DNA of 64,000 nucleotides, from contig NC_021658.1 in NCBI RefSeq assembly GCF_000418325.1, positions 13,186,501 to 13,250,500 of the forward strand. Direction: 5' to 3'. Every line of letters starts with the position of its first letter. Position 1 is the stretch's first letter. The DNA is from Sorangium cellulosum So0157-2. GTDB lineage: Bacteria > Myxococcota_A > Polyangia > Polyangiales > Polyangiaceae. Made by a program: the position numbers and the translations under genes. Positions 22,263-31,276 of the stretch are shown piece after piece. The notes below the pieces were generated by a model that saw only the letters and a list, made by a program, of their open reading frames with translations, had not been told where the DNA came from and did no database searches.

Positions 22263-23764
22263 GCGCGCTCCTGGCTCTCCCTTGCTCCGTCGATGAGGAC
22301 GCCCGGCAAGTCGATCACGAACCGGGACCCGCCCCCCGGCCTGGGCTCCGCCCGGATGGTCCCGCCGTGCGCGGTCACCAGACCATAGCAGACCGCCAGG
22401 CCGAGGCCGGTGCCGTCGCGGCGGGTCGTGAAGAACGGCTCGAAGAGGCGCTCGCGCGCTTCCTCGGGAATGCCGGCTCCGCGGTCCAGGATCTCGATCC
22501 GGTAGCCGTCGTCCTCTTGCCTTCCACGCACGACGATGTCGTCGCCCGCCGAGGTCCCGGAGGTCGCCTCGCGCGCGTTGGTCACGAGGTTGACGACGAC
22601 CTGCCGGATCCTGAGCGGATCCACGGTGATGAAGGCCGGCTCGGCGTCCACGAGCACGGGCGGAGCGCGCCCGGGCGCGCCGTCGCAGTGCAGGGCCGCG
22701 TTCCTGAGGAGCTCCTCGGCCTGCACCGGGCGCGGCGAGAGCACCGGCGAGCGCGTGTACATGAGCAGCTCCTCGGCGATCCGCTGGCAGGCCGCCGCCT
22801 CCTCGTCGAGGATCGAGAGCTCCTCGCGGAGCTCGGGCTTCTCCGCCTCTTTCGCCATCGTCTTCACGTAGCCGCGGATCACGGCGATCGGGTTGTTGAT
22901 CTCGTGCGCCACGCCCGCCGCGACGCGGCCGATCGCCGCCAGCCGCTCCGAGGCGACCAGGTCGGCTTCGGTGCGCGACAGCGCGTCCAGCATGCGGTTG
23001 AACGCGTCGGCGACCGCCGCGAGCTCCACGGCTGCGACCGGCTCGACGCGGGCGCTCCGATCTCCCGCCGTGACGCGCTCGGCGACGCGCTCGAGCGAGG
23101 CGAGCGGGGTGGAGAAGGAGCGCCAGAGCTTGCGTCCGGCGATCAAGGCGAGCGCCGCGGCGAGCGCACAGACGGCCGTCGCGAGGATCAGCGCGAAGCG
23201 GATGAACTGCTCGGCCCGGCGCTCCGCGGCCATGGCCCGCTCGTCGAAGTGACGCGCCAGGCTGTCAGCGTGCTCGGTCATCCGGTCGACGAGCGCGTTG
23301 GCGCGGTCGTGCGCGTGGTGCACCTCGTGCCAGTCCTGCCGATCGATGGCGGGGAGGATGGCCGTGGAGAACAGCCGGCTGAGCTCGCGGCTCGCCTTCC
23401 CGATGTCGTCGAGCTTCGTGGCCGCCTCGGCGTCGAGGCCGGGCCGCAGCTCGGCGAGCTTCGCGCCGAGCTCGCTCACCCAGGCGTCGTGGTGCTCGAC
23501 GTGCGAGCGGTCGCGCAGGATGATCGTGTGCGCCTCGTGGATGTACTGCTCGCGCGCGGTGACGCTGAGCAGCGCAGCCCGGCGGGAGGCCACCTCGAGG
23601 TCGTGCGCCTCCAGGATCGCGCGGCGGGACGCGAGGCCGGTGAGCACGGTGGCGATGCCGCTCACGACGACCAGGGCGACGAGGAGGCTGATGACCAGGA
23701 GCAGCCGGAGGCGGAGCCAATAGAGGCGCTGCGGAGCGGGAGGCGGAGCCATGGACGGGGGCAT
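22259..23764 (-). CDS. Membrane sensor histidine kinase with His-rich periplasmic domain
   Basis: 501 residues from ATG 23764, or 497 from ATG 23752. The second may be the true start, since a sigma-54 promoter match predicts transcription from near 23757. TM1 about 19-42 and TM2 about 188-210 enclose a helical periplasmic domain with two His clusters: 76, 79, 88, 91, 92 and 146, 149, 150, 152 (HEVHHAH). A HAMP linker follows, then the H-box AHEINNP (His287) and an ATPase domain (NLVTNAREA, DRGAGIP, GTGLGLAV). It resembles ZraS-type kinases that bind metal in the periplasm. It phosphorylates the NtrC regulator encoded next. Metal identity is unknown; copper or zinc is likely. Confidence 0.9.
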   Translation of the reverse strand: MPPSMAPPPAPQRLYWLRLRLLLVISLLVALVVVSGIATVLTGLASRRAILEAHDLEVASRRAALLSVTAREQYIHEAHTIILRDRSHVEHHDAWVSELGAKLAELRPGLDAEAATKLDDIGKASRELSRLFSTAILPAIDRQDWHEVHHAHDRANALVDRMTEHADSLARHFDERAMAAERRAEQFIRFALILATAVCALAAALALIAGRKLWRSFSTPLASLERVAERVTAGDRSARVEPVAAVELAAVADAFNRMLDALSRTEADLVASERLAAIGRVAAGVAHEINNPIAVIRGYVKTMAKEAEKPELREELSILDEEAAACQRIAEELLMYTRSPVLSPRPVQAEELLRNAALHCDGAPGRAPPVLVDAEPAFITVDPLRIRQVVVNLVTNAREATSGTSAGDDIVVRGRQEDDGYRIEILDRGAGIPEEARERLFEPFFTTRRDGTGLGLAVCYGLVTAHGGTIRAEPRPGGGSRFVIDLPGVLIDGARESQERA

Positions 23765-23767
23765 CCT

Positions 23768-23783
23768 CGCAAGCCGCGTACCG
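23768..23783 (-). promoter_or_regulatory. Candidate sigma-54 promoter of the kinase/regulator operon
   Basis: Minus strand CGGTACGCGGCTTGCG: GG-N10-GC exact, with ACG and TTGC matching the consensus. Predicted start near 23757, 5 nt before the ATG at 23752, so a nearly leaderless mRNA. It would be activated from the tandem palindromes 101 and 124 bp upstream, giving autoregulation. Confidence 0.45.
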
Positions 23784-23868
23784 GAGTCGCGATCGGAGCA
23801 CGGGCCGCGCGCTGAGCCGCCGATCAGGCCCGACCGGCGTGGTCCCCGACCCGATGGAGGGACGGCCT

Positions 23869-23908
23869 GTGACCGAGGCGGTCACAAGATCGTGACCGTC
23901 GAGGTCAC
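23869..23908. promoter_or_regulatory. Tandem 17-bp palindromes GTGACC-N5-GGTCAC
   Basis: Two perfect copies, GTGACC GAGGC GGTCAC (23869-23885) and GTGACC GTCGA GGTCAC (23892-23908), with centres 23 bp apart, about two helical turns. They lie midway between two divergent sigma-54 promoter matches and are the best-conserved sites in the window; a typical arrangement for a cooperative NtrC-type activator. Confidence 0.7.
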
Positions 23909-23959
23909 CGCGAGCACCGGACGCCGCGCAGAAGCCCAGGATCCCGGCGCGCGGCGGCC

Positions 23960-23975
23960 TGGCGCGCTCGTTGCT
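23960..23975 (+). promoter_or_regulatory. Sigma-54 promoter of the second efflux operon
   Basis: TGGCGCGCTCGTTGCT matches TGGCACG-N4-TTGCW at all but one position and is the best such match seen. Predicted start near 23986, giving a 37-nt leader with AGGA before the ATG at 24023. The palindromes are 67 and 90 bp upstream. Confidence 0.7.
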
Positions 23976-24022
23976 CAGGGTCCTACTCTCCAGGGCAAGA
24001 ACCTCGGCTCCAGGAAAGCACG

Positions 24023-24946
24023 ATGCGCCAAATCCTTCTCTCTCTGCTCGTCTCGATCCCGCTTGTGGCCTGCTCCACGAAGGAGACACCTGGCCACGAC
24101 CACGCCAAAGCCGCCTCGACACAGGCCCCCGCGGCGGCGCCGCCCCCCGCGCCGACGCCCCACGACCAGGCCGCGAGCATGCGCCCCCACGCGGATCACA
24201 ACCCTCGCCACGGAGGCCTGGTCACCATGGAGGGCGACAACCACGTCGAGGTCGTCGTCGGGGCCGACGGCGCCATCGACCTCTACGCCAGCGACGCGGT
24301 CCGGACGCCGATCCCGCCGAAGGACGTCACCGGCACCATCACGATCGAGCCCAAGGGCAAGGGCCAGAAGCAGACCCTGACGCTCGCCCCGAACGAGGCG
24401 AAGGGCTCGCTGTCGGCGAAGGGCCCTGCGCCGGACAAGGCGGATTACACGTGGGACCTGAAGGTCCGCGGCGCCCCCATGAAGATGACGCTCACGGTGC
24501 CGGCCGGGGGGACGGCGTCCCTCGTCGACGCGCCGGCCGAGCACCCGGCAGGAGACCACGCCCACGGCTCACCCCATGGCGGCGTCGTCCAGTCGCTCGC
24601 GGACGGCCATGTCGAGGTGAAGCTCGAGAAGACCGGCGACATCACGGTCTGGGTGCTGGACGCGGCCGAGAAGCCTCGCTCCGCGAAGGGCGTCACGGCG
24701 AGCCTTCGCCCCGTCGTCGCGGGCGCGAAAGAGGTCCAGCTCGCCTACGACGAGAAGGCGGATGTCCTGCGGGGCAAGATCGATCCGGTCAAGCAGGACC
24801 ACGTGGACGGGGTGCTCAGCATCACGCCGGCCGGCGGGACCGCGACGTCGATCCGGTTCGCGTTTCACCTCGAGGGCCATGCAGGGGCGGGACACGACGG
24901 CCACGGACACGACGGCCACGGACACGACGGCCACACGGGGCACTGA
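24023..24946 (+). CDS. His-rich two-domain periplasmic lipoprotein
   Basis: 307 residues. The signal peptide ends in lipobox LVAC; a linker with PGHDHAKA and HADH follows. The mature part has two related beta domains, each opening with a His-rich HGG motif: RHGGLVTMEGDNHVEVVV (about 60-155) and PHGGVVQSLADGHVEVKL (about 185-275), so an internal duplication is clear. The C-terminus is GHDGHGHDGHGHDGHTGH, probably a metal-binding tail. I do not know a named family. First gene of the second efflux operon behind a sigma-54 promoter; a likely periplasmic metal-binding or delivery protein for the pump. Confidence 0.8.
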   Translation: MRQILLSLLVSIPLVACSTKETPGHDHAKAASTQAPAAAPPPAPTPHDQAASMRPHADHNPRHGGLVTMEGDNHVEVVVGADGAIDLYASDAVRTPIPPKDVTGTITIEPKGKGQKQTLTLAPNEAKGSLSAKGPAPDKADYTWDLKVRGAPMKMTLTVPAGGTASLVDAPAEHPAGDHAHGSPHGGVVQSLADGHVEVKLEKTGDITVWVLDAAEKPRSAKGVTASLRPVVAGAKEVQLAYDEKADVLRGKIDPVKQDHVDGVLSITPAGGTATSIRFAFHLEGHAGAGHDGHGHDGHGHDGHTGH

Positions 24947-24947
24947 G

Positions 24948-26252
24948 ATGACGACCCGGCGGCCGCACCGGAGCCGACGCGCGATGATCGCGGCCCTCGC
25001 CGCCGCGCTGACGCTCGTGCCCGCGTCGTGGGCCCGCGGCGAGACGCTGACGTGGGCCCAGGTGAAGGCGCGCGCCGCCGCGCGGTCCCCCGCGGCCGTG
25101 GAGGCGAAGCAGGGCGCACGCGCGGCGCGGGCGGAGGCGGCCGGCGCGGGGCGCTGGCCCCGCACGAACCCGGTGCTCACGGGGGGCGTCGATCTCGGCG
25201 CCCCGTTCGGACACCCCGAGGACCGGGCCTTCTCGGTCGGCATCGAGCAAGAGCTCGACGTCTTCGGCGTCGCGGCCACCGCGGCGCGCGCCGGCCAGCA
25301 GAAGGTCGCCGTCGCCGAGCTCGAGGGGGCGGTGGTGCAGCTCGACGGGCTCGCCGAGGCGGCCGAGGCGTTCATCGAGCTCGAGCGAGCGCAGCGCGTG
25401 CTCGCCGTCTGGACCGAGCTCGACCGGGTCTTCGAGCGCATCGCCGTGGGCACCGCGGCGGCGTCCCGCGCCGGTGAGCGGTCCGATCTCGACGCGATCC
25501 TGGCCAGCGCCGAGAGCGCCGGGGCAACGACCGAGCTCGCCGGCGCGAAGGCCGAGCTCGCGCGCGCGCAGGCGCGGCTCGGGGTGCTCATCGCCGCTGC
25601 GGATCCCTCGTCCCTCCGCGTCGCGGAGGAGCCCGTGCGGCCGCCCGACGCGCGTGGCCGCGATACGCTCGTGGCCGCCGCGCTCCGCCGCCGGCCCGAG
25701 GTCAGGCTCTTTCGAGCTCGGTTGGGAGAGGCCGAGGCGCGGCGCGCGTTCGCCGCGCGAGCCGCGCTCCCGGAGCCCACCTTGGGCTTCGGCGTCGAGA
25801 CGGAGCGGGAGGGGCGCGAGGCCGCGCTGGCCAGCCCGGAAGGGGCGAGCGGCGCCCGGCGCGAGCGCGCGCGGCTCCAGATCACGCTGTCGGTGCCGCT
25901 GCCGTTCTTCGACCGGAACCAGGCCGAGCGAGCCCGGGCGCTCGCCGACGCGAGCTCCGCCGGCGAACAGGGCGCGATCGCCGCCCGGCAGATCAGCGCG
26001 GCGGTGACGCGCGCGAAGTCCGCGGTCGACGCGAGCTGGGAGGCCCTCGCGCGGTGGCAGGCCGTCGCCCCCCGGCTCGACGAGGCGCAGGCGATGGTCG
26101 AGGAGGGCTACGCAGCAGGGCAGGTCGACCTGTTCGACACCCTCGCCAGCGCCGAGCGCGTCGCCCGCGCGCGCGTCCAGATCCTCGAGGCGCGCGCCGC
26201 CTACCTGAAAGCCCGCGCGGCGCTGTCCCGCGCGCTCGGAGAAGAACCATGA
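24948..26252 (+). CDS. TolC/CzcC-family outer-membrane efflux protein
   Basis: 434 residues. I start at ATG 24948, one nucleotide after the preceding stop, because it opens a signal peptide (RRAMIAALAAALTLVPASWARG). Two outer-membrane-efflux repeats follow (LTWAQVKARAAARSPAAVEAKQ; VAAALRRRPEVRLFRARL), rich in Ala/Glu/Arg helices. It supplies the outer-membrane channel to the pump encoded at 28086. The stop overlaps the next ATG (ATGA). Substrate specificity cannot be read from this component. Confidence 0.88.
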   Translation: MTTRRPHRSRRAMIAALAAALTLVPASWARGETLTWAQVKARAAARSPAAVEAKQGARAARAEAAGAGRWPRTNPVLTGGVDLGAPFGHPEDRAFSVGIEQELDVFGVAATAARAGQQKVAVAELEGAVVQLDGLAEAAEAFIELERAQRVLAVWTELDRVFERIAVGTAAASRAGERSDLDAILASAESAGATTELAGAKAELARAQARLGVLIAAADPSSLRVAEEPVRPPDARGRDTLVAAALRRRPEVRLFRARLGEAEARRAFAARAALPEPTLGFGVETEREGREAALASPEGASGARRERARLQITLSVPLPFFDRNQAERARALADASSAGEQGAIAARQISAAVTRAKSAVDASWEALARWQAVAPRLDEAQAMVEEGYAAGQVDLFDTLASAERVARARVQILEARAAYLKARAALSRALGEEP

Positions 26253-26893
26253 TGCACAAGAAGCACCTCGCCTGTGCCGTGGCGCTCGCGATCGTCGCGT
26301 CGGTCCCGCGCGCCTCCGCGCACGGCGGGGAGGACCATGCGGCGCCCGCCGCGCCGAGCGCCGCGAGCACCGGGACGGAGCACGTCGTGTCGGGGGAGAC
26401 GGCGATGTTCTCGGTGGTGATCAAGTACCCGGCGAGGAAGGCCGAGGGACCGCTCCCCGCGCGCGTCTACGTCGCCCGGGCCGACTCCAGCGCGCCGGTC
26501 GAGGGCGCGCGGGTCCGGCTCGAGCTGAAGGGGGGGCTGACCTTCGCCGCGGACGCGGGGAAGACGGCGGCCGCCGGGGTGTACGAGGTCGCGCTCCCCG
26601 CGGCCCCGGAAGGAGCGACGGCCAACGGGGTCGTGTCGGTCGAGGCCGGGGACGACTTCGACCTCGTGCTCGTCGGCGACCTCCGCTTCGGCGCCATCGC
26701 GCCCGCGGAAGCGCCGGCCGGGACGACGCCGGGCCGGGAAGTGCCCCTCGGCGCGCTGGCGGCGGCCGCGGGAGCGCTCGCCGTGCTCAGCGGCGGCATC
26801 GGGTATGCGCTCGGGCGGCGCTCGCGGCGGAAGCCGCCGGCCCCCACCCTTCGCCCCGAGGATCGTTCCGCGCTCCCGCAGGGGGCCTCGTGA
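26249..26893 (+). CDS. Secreted, C-terminally membrane-anchored small metal-binding-like protein
   Basis: 214 residues. Signal peptide of about 24 residues, then AHGGEDHAAPAAP, a His-containing motif that recurs in the next gene's product right after its signal peptide. The middle part is a beta domain (ARVYVARADSSAPVEGARVRLEL ... GVYEVALPAA), perhaps Ig-like. Near the C-terminus a single hydrophobic helix (LGALAAAAGALAVLSGGIGYALG) precedes RRSRRK, consistent with a membrane anchor. Both ends overlap neighbouring genes (ATGA and GTGA), so it belongs to the efflux operon. I do not recognise the family; an accessory or metal-presenting role is inferred from context. Confidence 0.75.
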   Translation: MMHKKHLACAVALAIVASVPRASAHGGEDHAAPAAPSAASTGTEHVVSGETAMFSVVIKYPARKAEGPLPARVYVARADSSAPVEGARVRLELKGGLTFAADAGKTAAAGVYEVALPAAPEGATANGVVSVEAGDDFDLVLVGDLRFGAIAPAEAPAGTTPGREVPLGALAAAAGALAVLSGGIGYALGRRSRRKPPAPTLRPEDRSALPQGAS

Positions 26894-28077
26894 GCCGCGC
26901 CCGTCCGGCCACCGTCGGCGCCATCGCCGCCGCGCTCGCCGTCGCCTCGGCCCTCGCGGTCACGAGCCTCGGGGAGCGCGCCGACGCGCACGGCGGCGAG
27001 GACCACAGCGCGCCCGCGAAGCCCGCAGCCAGCGCCGCGGCGGACCCGAACGTGGCCCGGGTGCCGATCGAGACGCAGTTCCTGCTCGGGCTGCGCACCG
27101 AGCGCGCGCGGCGCGGCGCGCTGGCCACGAGCCTCGGGCAGATCGGCACGGTGGTCGCGCGCCCCGCGGGCGAGCTGGCCGTCGTGGCCCCGACGTCCGG
27201 CCGCCTCTTCCCGCCCGAGGGCGGGTTCCTCCGGCTCGGCGACGAGGTGAAGAAGGGCCAGCTCCTCGGGACGCTCCGGCCGAGCCTGGGCGGCGCGGAG
27301 AGCGCGCAGCTCGGGCTCTCGCGCAGCGACGCCGCCTCCCGGGTCGCCGCGGCCGAGGCGCGGCTCGGCCTGGCCGAGCGCGAGCTCGCGCGACGCCGCG
27401 ACCTCAAGGGCATCGTCGCCGAGAAGGACATCCAGGCCGCCGAGGCCGAGGTGGAGATCGCCCGGGCCGAGGCCGCCCGCGCCCGGGCGGACGTCGGTGC
27501 GCTCGCGGGCGGGGCGGGCGCGCAGAAGCTCAGCGCGACGATCGACGGGACGGTCGTCTCCGGCCGGGTGAGCCCCGGCGCCCAGGTTCCGGAGGGGACC
27601 GAGCTCTGGCGCATCGTCGATCTCGCGACGCTCTGGGTCGACGTGCGCATCCCGGAGGCGGACGCGGCGCGGCTCGCCGGCGATCGCGCCGAGGTGACGC
27701 TCGTCACGGATCCCGCGGCGCGCTTCGAGGCGAGGCGCCTCGCCGTCGCGTCGCTGGTCGACCCGGCGACCCGCACCGTCCAGGCGCTCTTCGAGTTCGA
27801 CAACGAGGACCGGCGCGCGCGGGTCGGCGCGCTCGCCAACATCGGCATGGCGGGGAGCGCGCCCGTCGAGAGCGTCGTGGTGCCGGCGTCGGCGCTGCTC
27901 GATCGCAGCGGCGCGCCCACGGTCGTCGTGAAGACCGGCCCCGAGACGTTCGAGCTGCGCGCGGTCGCGATCGGGCCGAAATCCGCCGGCGCGGTGGGGA
28001 TCACGGCGGGCGTGGCGGCGGGAGAGCGCGTGGTCGTCGATGGCGCCATGGCCGTCCTCCTCGCCGCCGGGGGCTAG
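26890..28077 (+). CDS. RND periplasmic adaptor (CzcB/CusB-like)
   Basis: 395 residues, GTG start at 26890 overlapping the previous stop. Signal peptide, then AHGGEDHSAPAKP. Typical adaptor order: barrel-sandwich (VVAPTSGRLFPPEGGFLRLGDEV), long helical hairpin (about 145-210), second barrel half (SATIDGTVVSGRVSPGAQV), beta-barrel and membrane-proximal domain (VVVPASALLDRSGAPTVVV). It joins the RND pump at 28086 with the TolC-like protein at 24948. The His-bearing N-terminus could bind metal. Eight nt separate it from the pump gene. Confidence 0.88.
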   Translation: MSRARPATVGAIAAALAVASALAVTSLGERADAHGGEDHSAPAKPAASAAADPNVARVPIETQFLLGLRTERARRGALATSLGQIGTVVARPAGELAVVAPTSGRLFPPEGGFLRLGDEVKKGQLLGTLRPSLGGAESAQLGLSRSDAASRVAAAEARLGLAERELARRRDLKGIVAEKDIQAAEAEVEIARAEAARARADVGALAGGAGAQKLSATIDGTVVSGRVSPGAQVPEGTELWRIVDLATLWVDVRIPEADAARLAGDRAEVTLVTDPAARFEARRLAVASLVDPATRTVQALFEFDNEDRRARVGALANIGMAGSAPVESVVVPASALLDRSGAPTVVVKTGPETFELRAVAIGPKSAGAVGITAGVAAGERVVVDGAMAVLLAAGG

Positions 28078-28085
28078 CAGGGACC

Positions 28086-31000
28086 ATGTTCGACTACCTG
28101 ATCCGCTTCTCGCTCAGGAACCGCCTCTTCGTCATCGCCGCGGCGGCGCTGGTCCTCGTCTACGGGACGTACTCGCTCCTGAAGCTCCCGATCGACGTCT
28201 TCCCTGACCTGAATCGGCCGACGGTCACCCTCATGACCGAGGCTCCTGGGCTGGCCCCCGAGGAGGTGGAGACGCTGGTCACGGTGCCCCTCGAGCGGGT
28301 GATGAACGGCGCCCCCGGCGTCGAGCGCGTGCGCTCCACCTCGGGCGTCGGCCTGAGCGTGGTCTACGTCGAGTTCGACTGGTCCACGGACATCTACCGC
28401 GACCGACAGCTCGTCGCCGAGCGCCTCGCCACGGTGACGGAGCAGCTCCCGGAAGGCATCACGCCGCAGATGGGGCCCGTCGCCTCGATCATGGGGGAGA
28501 TCCTGCTGATCGGGGTGCAGGGCGAAGGGGTCTCGCCCATGACCCTCCGGACCCAGGCCGACTGGGTGATCCGGCCGCGGCTGCTCACCATCCCGGGGGT
28601 CGCGCAGGTGATCCCGATCGGCGGCGAGGTCCGGCAGATCCAGGTCACGGTCGATCCGGCCAAGCTCGCGGCGGCGGCGGTGTCGCTCGACGAGATCTCG
28701 CGCGCCCTCGCGGGCGCGAACGCCAACGCCACCGGCGGGTACGTCGACCGGCGGGGGCTGGAGTTCCTCGTGCGCACGCTCGGTCGCGCCCGGACCGAGG
28801 CGGACATCGCCGCGACCGTCATCGCCATGCGGAACGGGACGCCGGTGACCCTGGCGCAGGTCGCCACGGTGCGAGAGGCCGCGCGCATCAAGCGCGGCGA
28901 CGGGTCGATCGACGGCAAGCCCGCCGTGATCCTCTCGGTGCAGAAGCAGCCGGGCGCCGACACCGTCGCGCTCACCGGGAGCATCGACAAGGCGGTGGCC
29001 GAGCTGCAGAGGTCGATGCCCGCTGGTGTCACGATCAACCCGCACCTCTTCCGGCAGGCGACCTTCATCCAGAGCGCGGTCCACAACGTGGTCGAGGCGC
29101 TGCGCGACGGCGCGATCCTGGTCACGATCGTCCTCTTTCTCTTCCTGCTCAACTTCAGGACGACCGCGATCACGCTGACCGCCATCCCGCTCTCCTTCAT
29201 CGTGAGCGCGCTCGTGTTCCGGGCGTTCGACCTGTCGGTCAACACGATGACGCTGGGCGGGCTCGCCGTGGCGATCGGCGAGCTCGTCGACGACGCCATC
29301 GTCGACGTGGAGAACGTGTTCCGGCGCCTGCGCGAGAACCGGGCGCTCGCGACCCCGCGGCCGGCGATGGACGTCATCCGCGACGCGTCGAGCGAGGTCC
29401 GCAGCTCCATCGTCTTCGCGACGATCCTGGTGGTCCTGGTCTTCGTCCCCCTGTTCGCCATGAGCGGCATCGAGGGGCGGCTCTTCGCGCCGCTCGGGAT
29501 TGCCTACATCGTGTCGATCCTCGCGTCGCTGGTTGTATCCCTGACGGTCACACCCGCGCTCTGCTCGTATCTCCTGCCGTCCATGAAGCGGATGAGCCAC
29601 GAGGACGGCTGGCTGGTGCGCAAGCTCAAGGCCGCGGACCGGCGCGTGCTCGGGGTGTCGCTGCGGCACCCCGGGGCTGTCATGGCGGCCGCGGGCGCGC
29701 TGGTCCTCGCCGCCACGGCGACGGTGCCGTTCCTCGGGGGCGAGTTCCTCCCGCCGTTCAACGAGGGGACGCTCACGATCAACGTGATCGCCAGGCCGGG
29801 CACCTCGCTCGCGGAGTCGAGCCGGCTCGGCACCCTCGCCGAGCAGCTGATCCACGAGGTCCCCGAGGTCGTGTCCACGGGGCGGCGGACCGGCCGGGCA
29901 GAGCTCGACGAGCACGCGGAGGGGGTCCATTACTCGGAGATCGACGTCGATCTGCGGGCGTCCGAGCGGGAGCGGGAGGAGATCCTCGGCGACATCCGCG
30001 CCCAGCTCGACAAGATCCCCGGCGTGGCGGTCAACGTGGGGCAGCCGATCTCGCACCGGCTCGATCACCTGCTCTCGGGCGTGCGCGCGCAGGTCGCGGT
30101 GAAGATCTTCGGCGAGGACCTCGGCGAGCTGCGGCGCCTCGGCAAGGCGGCGCGAGACGCCATGCAAGGGGTCGCGGGGGTGAAGGACCTCCAGGTCGAG
30201 CAGCAGGTGCTCATCCCGCAGATCGCCATCAAGGTGAACCGCGAGCGCGCGGCGCAGCTCGGCGTCAACGCGGGCCAGCTCTCCGAGCTGCTCGAGCTCG
30301 CGCTCGCGGGCAGCACGGTCACGCAGATCCTGGAGGGGCAGCGGACCATCGACGTGGTGCTGCGGTACCCGCCGGAGCTCCGCGAGGACACCGACGCCCT
30401 GCGGCGCACGCGGGTCGATACGCCCAGCGGCCCGAAGGTGCCGCTGTCCGACCTCGCCGACGTGACGGAGAGCATGGGGCCGAACCAGATCAGCCGCGAC
30501 GACACGCAGCGGCGGATCGTGGTCTCCGCCAACGTGGCCGGGCGCGATCTGGAGCAGGTGGTGAGCAATATCCAGCGCGCCGTGGACGCTATCCCGAAGC
30601 CGCCGGGCTACTACGCGACGTACGGCGGGCAGTTCGAGAGCCAGCGGTCGGCGTCGCGCCTGATCGGGTGGCTCTCGCTCGCGAGCCTCGCCGGGATGCT
30701 GGTGGTCCTGTACTCGCAGTTCCGCTCGTGGACGGTGGCGCTCCAGATCCTGCTGAACATCCCGCTGGCGCTGGTCGGCTCCGTGCTCGCCGTCGTCCTG
30801 ACCGGCGGGGTCCTCTCGGTCGCGACCCTGGTCGGGTTCATCACGCTGTGCGGCATCGCGTCGCGCAACGGCATCATGATGATCTCGCACTACATCCACC
30901 TGATGAAGGAAGAGGGCGAGTCGTTCGGCGAGGCGATGATCGTCCGGGGCTCGTTGGAACGCCTCGTCCCGGTGCTGATGACCGCGCTCACCGCCGCCCT

Positions 31001-31274
31001 GGCGCTCGTGCCCATCGCGCTGTCCAAGGGCCAGCCGGGCAAGGAGATCCTGCAGCCCGTCGCGGTCGTGATCCTCGGCGGCCTGCTCTCGTCGACGCTG
31101 CTCGACATCGTGGTCACGCCGGCGGTGTTCCTGAAGTTCGGCCGCAGCTCCGCTGAGCGCCTGGCGCGCGCCCGGGACAGCGCGGGCGGCGCCCAGGCCG
31201 ACCTCGCCGGCGCGGCGCCGCGCGAGCACGGAGGTCTCGCGGGGAAACGCGGGGTCTGCGCGGGAGCTCCTTGA
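28086..31274 (+). CDS. Heavy-metal RND efflux pump (CzcA/CusA family), second copy
   Basis: 1062 residues, the usual family length; no Met-rich insert like that in the first pump. RND hallmarks: FDYLIRFSLRNRLFVIAAAALVL (TM1), porter domains, TM4 with AIGELVDDAIVDVENVFRRL carrying three acidic residues, and C-terminal TM segments with ASRNGIMMISHYIHLMKEEG. The gene is coupled to the adaptor at 26890. It differs from the first pump in sequence throughout, so it is not a recent duplicate. The motif VDDAIVDVEN is not diagnostic for copper versus zinc/cobalt/cadmium; substrate is open. Its stop lies 2 nt before the next ATG. Confidence 0.9.
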   Translation: MFDYLIRFSLRNRLFVIAAAALVLVYGTYSLLKLPIDVFPDLNRPTVTLMTEAPGLAPEEVETLVTVPLERVMNGAPGVERVRSTSGVGLSVVYVEFDWSTDIYRDRQLVAERLATVTEQLPEGITPQMGPVASIMGEILLIGVQGEGVSPMTLRTQADWVIRPRLLTIPGVAQVIPIGGEVRQIQVTVDPAKLAAAAVSLDEISRALAGANANATGGYVDRRGLEFLVRTLGRARTEADIAATVIAMRNGTPVTLAQVATVREAARIKRGDGSIDGKPAVILSVQKQPGADTVALTGSIDKAVAELQRSMPAGVTINPHLFRQATFIQSAVHNVVEALRDGAILVTIVLFLFLLNFRTTAITLTAIPLSFIVSALVFRAFDLSVNTMTLGGLAVAIGELVDDAIVDVENVFRRLRENRALATPRPAMDVIRDASSEVRSSIVFATILVVLVFVPLFAMSGIEGRLFAPLGIAYIVSILASLVVSLTVTPALCSYLLPSMKRMSHEDGWLVRKLKAADRRVLGVSLRHPGAVMAAAGALVLAATATVPFLGGEFLPPFNEGTLTINVIARPGTSLAESSRLGTLAEQLIHEVPEVVSTGRRTGRAELDEHAEGVHYSEIDVDLRASEREREEILGDIRAQLDKIPGVAVNVGQPISHRLDHLLSGVRAQVAVKIFGEDLGELRRLGKAARDAMQGVAGVKDLQVEQQVLIPQIAIKVNRERAAQLGVNAGQLSELLELALAGSTVTQILEGQRTIDVVLRYPPELREDTDALRRTRVDTPSGPKVPLSDLADVTESMGPNQISRDDTQRRIVVSANVAGRDLEQVVSNIQRAVDAIPKPPGYYATYGGQFESQRSASRLIGWLSLASLAGMLVVLYSQFRSWTVALQILLNIPLALVGSVLAVVLTGGVLSVATLVGFITLCGIASRNGIMMISHYIHLMKEEGESFGEAMIVRGSLERLVPVLMTALTAALALVPIALSKGQPGKEILQPVAVVILGGLLSSTLLDIVVTPAVFLKFGRSSAERLARARDSAGGAQADLAGAAPREHGGLAGKRGVCAGAP

Positions 31275-31276
31275 AA

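Noticed and set aside
28074..31229. A 1051-codon minus-strand open frame opposite the second RND pump
   Set aside because: Low-complexity Arg/His/Asp-rich translation without motif; the pump on the other strand is certain.
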